Of a DNA stretch of 64,000 bases, positions 58,829 to 64,000 are shown piece by piece (position 1 is the first letter of the stretch; every line of letters starts with the position of its first letter). The stretch covers positions 101,011,142-101,075,141 of the forward strand of contig CM049306.1 of the NCBI GenBank assembly GCA_026874595.1. The letters are read 5' to 3'. Position numbers and translations under genes: made by a program. This stretch comes from Sipunculus nudus (Eukaryota > Annelida > Sipuncula > Golfingiida > Sipunculidae). The notes beneath the pieces were generated by a model. The model worked only from the letters and a program-made list of their open reading frames with translations. It did no database searches and had not been told where the DNA came from.

Positions 58829-60885
58829 GAGTATTTTTAAAAGGGGAAACATTTTGAGAGTGTAGTGAGTTTGAATTTTAGGGCATGTTAGTGCCTGAAA
58901 GGGGTAACCCCTCCCAGGGTTTGGAACGTTTTGAAAAAAAATAAACACAAAATATACATTTTTAGGGCAGTATTATGACCAGTTTCCAATTTTTAATCAC
59001 ATGCTTCAACACACAGTAACATTACCAAATATTAAATATTTACGGAATCATGTGCCAAATTTAAAATATTCAGACCCTGGTATAATTTTCTTCAAACCTT
59101 TATTAAACTGTAGATCCGTTATGGGGTTTTTAATTTGACGCAAATTAGGCATGCATTGTTACCTAAGAAGTACGAAAAAAATATATAGGCCCACTGAGAG
59201 GCTACTGATATACCATTTTCAGACTTACATGAGGTTTTAATTATCAAATATATATTATCATGACAATTAATTTAGAGAAAAACTGTCCTGATTTACACAT
59301 TGAGCAAAAAAAATGTTATATTCCAAAGCTGACCCCTCTTTAAGGTAATCAGTTTATAAATTAATCATATAAGTATATATTCCCAACCATTCTCACAAAA
59401 AAAGAATTGCATTACGTCTATATAGATCACCTATAAAATTACTTATGCTGAGCTATAAATTACTAAACACACTAAATTAAGAAATGAAGTCTCATTTGTT
59501 TTCACGTGAGACATGTAGACTGAGAAGAAATACAAATGATTTTTAATGCAAACTGATGGAATTTACATCATTTCTCAAAGAAAGGTCACACTGACCTCAT
59601 CCCTAGGGCCAATATATATATATAAATATATATATACCCCAAAATACCCTAAAAACATTATTTACCAGACACTTACACATTTAATTTTAGGTATTATAAA
59701 TCCTAGTACAGTTGATATCTGGCCTCGGCTTTTTTTTAGTGGCTAATTACATAGCATGCCTACTGTCATTATTAGATGTGCGGTTAATCCATTCATAATA
59801 ATAATATCTTTAATAAAAAATGACTTTATATCACTTTAAATCAGAGGTAACAATTCCTGTATGGCTTGATAAAAGCATGCAGAATTAAAAAAAAAAAAAA
59901 TCCATGTTGAATCCATGTGTAACTCAGCTTTTGAGCATACGGGCCAAAGTGTTTCCACTGCACTTTCCACTATCAGCACAGTATCTGTGCAAGTATATGC
60001 AATATCTTGTATCTGTTACATCTGCCTCCTAAGAAACGTAAATGTATGGCAAATGCTGTATACTTGTGATTACATTCTATTAGACTGAATATGTTGCTTT
60101 GACATGCAATTCTGTTACCATATCAGATTCAACTATCTATCTGTGTGAGAGATTGTTGCCTCGGCTAAAATACCAACAAGAGGTTTGCCATCTGCCGGTG
60201 TAAGTGGAAGTCCCTGTATAATACTGATTGACCGTCTGATACTGGGCGCTCGGAACTGACGGGGCTCTCATTTTTTCGCGGTTATAGTACTAAGATCTTC
60301 CCTGTTATCACCCTAGATACTCGCTCCACCGCTGTTATTTTCGTGAAAAGTAAATAACGCACAAAGGTTACATTAGAATCAAACAGTATGCGAAATGATC
60401 TGTTAGAAAAACCTTGACATATTTAAAGGACCCTCATGAAATTAACAGTTAAAAAGAGTTGTGCCTCTTCAGTCAGGCCCGGGAAAACTGAATAGGTGGT
60501 CCTTTTGGAAAAATAATTCCCTGAGAATTACATCATCTGAGCTTGTCAATGCATCCAGTTTAAACCAGAGTTGCAATGGAACTGCTTCATGAACTATCAT
60601 ATGACATTGTTGCATGTGAAGGAATCGTGTTCAATACAAGCGTTGTGATGTTATTGTCCATGATTAAACGTACATGTATATACGTGAAATTTATGTTGCA
60701 TACTGACGTTACGGTACATGACACGTATAACGACGGGCATAGATTGATATAACAATTCATTGATAGATATATAATCACTTCTCATAACGACGATTAAACC
60801 CTCAGAGATGTTCTCACTCACAAATGTGTCACATGGTATCAAAATAAAAAAATAACTGTTAAGATATCCTTCAATAAAAAAATTA

Positions 60886-60888
<3 letters not shown>

Positions 60889-60926
<38 letters not shown>
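60889..60926. repeat. (GA)n microsatellite
   Basis: Uninterrupted GA run; produces a spurious Ser-Leu open frame on the minus strand. Confidence 0.97.
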
Positions 60927-60929
<3 letters not shown>

Positions 60930-61595
60930 CATATATAAGAAAGTGAAAGTGAGAGAGTGATTGTATGAGTGAAAAATAGAGATTGATAGAGAGAAAAAAT
61001 TAATGATAAACAGGGTTAAATATAAATGATTCGGAACTCCTATCAGACCGTTTACCATAGCTATTAACCGGGGCCTCCGAGAGGTATTTTTTAGGCGGAA
61101 CAAAGAGGTTTCCGGGCCCCCTCCCCATATCCTCTTTATTAGATCCATTCAGTTTTTAATTAACTCTATATTCAATTCAAGTCCGAAGCTAGCTAATCTC
61201 TGGTAAGCATAATAGAATATGGACTGTAAGAGAGGGGTGCACTGGAACGTTTTAATGTTTATTTGCATTAAAGCCATATACTTTATACGTCAAGATAAAC
61301 TGGATGAAAAGATTGAGGTATATAAATACATGAATATGCACGAAACGCTTGATAATACCAAGAGATACCGTGGCAGGCCTAGAATAAAGGATGTGATAAC
61401 AATGAGAGATACCCTGCAAGGGCTAGAATAAAGGATGCATGTGATAATAATGTCAGATAATAATGATAATAATGAACCTAATATAAACAGATCATGTATG
61501 CGTGATAAACACAAACGGAGATAAAATAAATCAGATTCTGTAACCCTAGGCAGCGGGAAATGTCTAGGGGAATGAATAAAGAAGTCAGTGTTTTT

Positions 61596-62253
61596 TGTTA
61601 ACAAATAACTATAATTTATTCTTAAAACAACTCTAACAATACAATACACTAAATCAATACAATTATACAGTAAAACAGCGGTATTACAACAAGTCAATAC
61701 AATCACATAGAAAAACAATGCGCACAGTACCTGGATACCAACACCATCACAACGATAAGTCCTTTAAATGTAAACTCTCGGAGAATGACAGTCCAGTGGA
61801 AAGTTCTTGCAACAACCCAGAAAGTAAACTGAAGTCCAAATGCATAAAATCCAGGAGAAAGTCTTTGAAAATGTACAATTGCCGCATTCGTCGGATAAGG
61901 TCCTAGAATCTGACACACGCTTCTGCGTCCGCTGGAATCTTCTCTGCTCTCTGCCCTTGCTTAAACACAGCCCCTTATATACTTTTCACGCCTCAAGCTG
62001 AGAATTTTCCACTTCTCGAACAGTCTATAAGATCTTGCACAACACGCGTTTCAGGAATTCTCTACAAAAACAGCGCTATGATCTCCAAACCAGGTTCATC
62101 ACGTGACCCCGGCCAGGCGTGAAAACCCATAGCTCACATGACAACGAGAGTTCAACAAGTACGGATTAAACATAGAATGTAACACGCGGCCAGACACGAG
62201 CGCCACAACAGGAGTTACGCCCGTGTCACATAATAGAAAGAGCACCTGTAACA
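61596..62253 (-). mobile_element. 3' LTR of a Ty3/Gypsy-type retrotransposon, 658 bp
   Basis: Read on the minus strand it starts TGTTACAGG and ends GTTAACA, so it has TG...CA ends with a TGTTA/TAACA inverted repeat. Inside are a TATA box (AAAAGTATATAAGG) and, farther on, AATAAA, the expected U3-R order. It directly follows a polypurine tract. The 5' LTR lies outside the window, so identity between LTRs and the target duplication cannot be tested. Confidence 0.8.
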
Positions 62254-62270
62254 CTCCCCCCCCCCCCCCC
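62254..62270 (-). promoter_or_regulatory. Polypurine tract (plus-strand primer) of the retrotransposon
   Basis: On the minus strand a run of 15 G followed by A and G abuts the TG that starts the LTR, as expected of a PPT. Confidence 0.75.
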
Positions 62271-62389
62271 GTAAGAAACAAGAAAGTTTTCACGGAAAAC
62301 TTTAACTTTCTTTTTGCGATCACAATCACTAAATTTTTACAACATCTCAAAATCATGTAATTTACAACATTACATAAACATCCTGTTTA

Positions 62390-64000
62390 CATCATTTCAT
62401 AAACATCTCGATAAGCAATCAGCAAGTACATTGTTTTTCCCTTTAATGTGTATGATATCAAGATTGTAATCCTGTAAGAACAAACTCCATCTCAACAATC
62501 TTTGATTTTTACACTTCAACTTGTTCATAAACGTGAGGGGATTGTGATCACTGAAGTAACATAAACTTCAAAATGTTGCAACGCCAAAATCAAAGCCAAA
62601 CATTCTTTTCCAATAGTGGAGTAGTTTTTCTGATTTGCATTACACTTTCTTGAGTAATAACAAATTGGATGATCTATGCCATCATTGCCTTCTTGTTACA
62701 ACACAGCACCAGCAGCAGTATCACTAGCATCCACAGCTAACTGAAAAGGTACAGAAAAGCCTGGAGCTGCTAAAACTGGTGAACTTTGCAGAATTGCTTT
62801 CAAAATTCTGAAATGCACTTTCACACTGAACATACCATACAAACTTTTGTTTCTTCTTAAACAAATTAGTCAAAGGTTCAGCTACAGCAGCAAAATTTGG
62901 ACAAGACTTCCTGTAGTACCCAACCATACCAAGAAAACGCATTATTTGCTTTTTGCTCTCTGGTCTAGGAAATGCAGAAATAGCACTTATCTTAGCATCA
63001 ACAGGGTTTACCTGACCCTGCCCTACAATATGACCCAAAAATGTTACTTGTGCATGACAAAACTCAGATTTTACTAAGTTGACGGTCAGACGTGCGTCAC
63101 TGACTCTTTCGAAGAGGTCGCGAAGAATTTGCAGATGTTTCTCCTAGGTGGCGCTGTACACGATAAGGTCATCAATATATGCGTCGCAGCCCTGAATGTC
63201 CTTGACAACCATATGGATGAGGCGCTGGATCGTGGCTGGCGAGTTCTTCATGCCAAACGGATTAACTTTATACTGGCACAGTCCTTGCGGCGTCACAAAT
63301 GCGGACACTTCTTTCGCTCGTTCTGTCAGCGGAACTTGCAAGAATCCTTTTCCTTTTAGCAAGTCAAACTTGGAGACATATCTGGAGCTACTGACTCTAT
63401 CAATACAATCATCGATCCTCGGAATCAGGTGACAGAGTTCAGTTTTCGATAATCTGTGCACATACGGTAACTTTCATCAGGTTTTGGCACAAGAATACAT
63501 GGTGAACTCCAGTTACTGTTACTAGGTTCAATAAAATCATTGTCCAGCAAATATTGACTTTCATCCTGTAGATACTTTTGCTTTTCTGGATTCAGTCTAT
63601 GTGGGTGTTGCTTGACTGCGCTTGCCTCGCCAACATCGACGTCATGGCACAACATGTTAGTTCGCGTTGGAATGTCACCAAACAAATGTTCATAATCCCG
63701 CAGCAGGATCTTGAGGTCTCGTTGTTGTTGTGCGGAAAGGTGTGACAGTTTGGCATCCAGGATTTTAAGCAGGTCTGAGTTTATTAATGATACTGTACCA
63801 CACCGAATGTTTACATCACACTTACAATCAGTATCTACTTTATCTGGGTCAGGGTCAGTTTTTACACAATTAACAGCAGTAACATTTTGTACAACAATTG
63901 ATGTGCTATTTCTGTCATAATATGGTTTCAACATGTTAACATGGCACAGTTATTTCTTCTTACGTCTATCTGGTGTCAACAGGATGTAATTTAAATCACT
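62390..64000 (-). mobile_element. Decayed Ty3/Gypsy pol: integrase tail, reverse transcriptase, RNase H (runs off the right edge)
   Basis: Minus-strand translation gives, in order: an integrase C-terminal-like module (Thr-Pro-Asp-Arg-Arg-Lys-Lys, then Cys-His-Val-Asn-Met-Leu-Lys-Pro-Tyr, near 63915-63970); a linker; reverse transcriptase from about 63600 with Pro-Cys-Ile-Leu-Val-Pro-Lys-Pro-Asp and the Tyr-Ile-Asp-Asp-Leu active site near 63165-63180; the RT connection with Phe-Leu-Gly-Met-Val-Gly-Tyr-Tyr-Arg near 62915-62950; and RNase H beginning Leu-Ala-Val-Asp-Ala-Ser-Asp near 62725-62745 and ending Leu-Ala-Asp-Cys-Leu-Ser-Arg near 62405-62425. A TAA lies in the integrase tail and a TAG just after the RT active-site block; frameshifts lie near 63430 and 62800. 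It cannot encode an intact polyprotein. Only about 120 bases separate RNase H from the PPT, so no integrase follows it. Confidence 0.9.

Larger units (their letters stand above)
56201..61595. other. Region upstream of HEXD exon 1, no gene recognised
   Basis: The HEXD promoter and any 5' exon should lie here but I cannot place them. The region holds (TA)n runs at 57031-57099, 58618-58702 and 58775-58822, a 46-bp duplication between TA runs (58701-58792), and a (GA)n run at 60889-60926. The remainder is AT-rich with no recognisable protein similarity. Confidence 0.5.

Noticed and set aside
60651-61148. 165-codon minus-strand open frame
   Set aside because: Interrupted by the (GA)n tract giving Ser-Leu repeats; no domain.
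1-64000. CRISPR arrays, operons, phage defence or other prokaryotic systems
   Set aside because: Spliced genes, long introns and retroelements make this eukaryotic nuclear DNA; no direct repeats with regular unique spacers were seen.

Overview
The window is animal (metazoan) nuclear DNA: AT-rich, with long introns bounded by GT/AG, dense (TA)n microsatellites and many interspersed repeats. There are no operons, ribosome binding sites or CRISPR arrays. The repeat types point to a mollusc, probably a bivalve or gastropod: short-unit tandem arrays capped by GC-rich hairpins, TAA-target inverted-repeat elements, an L2/CR1-like LINE, and a Ty3/Gypsy element whose reverse transcriptase follows the integrase tail. 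That assignment is an inference from style, not from a diagnostic gene.

Four protein genes can be read exon by exon. (1) A globin on the + strand (4172-18449; 3 exons, 181 aa) has the two ancestral globin introns, B12.2 and G7.0, and a Met-Gly-Cys start predicting N-myristoylation and palmitoylation. Its first intron is 13.2 kb. (2) and (3) Two ABHD6-like monoacylglycerol lipase genes lie head to head: one on the - strand (23401-30321; 317 aa) and one on the + strand (39734-49897; 329 aa). Both have 8 coding exons with the same intron phases (2,0,0,1,0,1,0), so they are an inverted duplication. Both keep the Ser-Asp-His triad. (4) A hexosaminidase D-like GH20 enzyme on the - strand (52713-56173; 3 coding exons, 674 aa) has an N-terminal membrane anchor and a stem holding a duplicated 28-residue repeat.

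The rest is mostly repeats. Globin intron 1 holds two copies of a ~300-bp inverted-repeat element and a ~180-bp x ~8.5 tandem array flanked by hairpins. Introns of the + strand ABHD6 gene hold an L2-like LINE with that same small element inserted in it, a 1.16-kb Helitron-like element ending in hairpin plus CTAG between 190-bp direct repeats, and a cluster of three GC-rich foldback elements, one nested in another, with TAA target duplications. A fourth copy of the ~300-bp element is in HEXD intron 1. The right edge (61596-64000) is the 3' part of a decayed Ty3/Gypsy retrotransposon: RT, RNase H, polypurine tract and a 658-bp LTR.

The host genes do not form a pathway cluster. Two are lipid hydrolases from one duplication, one is a glycosidase and one a heme protein. 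I see no multi-gene novel system. The most unusual items are the lipid-anchored globin, the anchored hexosaminidase D with its repeat stem, the inverted ABHD6 pair, and the mobile element architectures.
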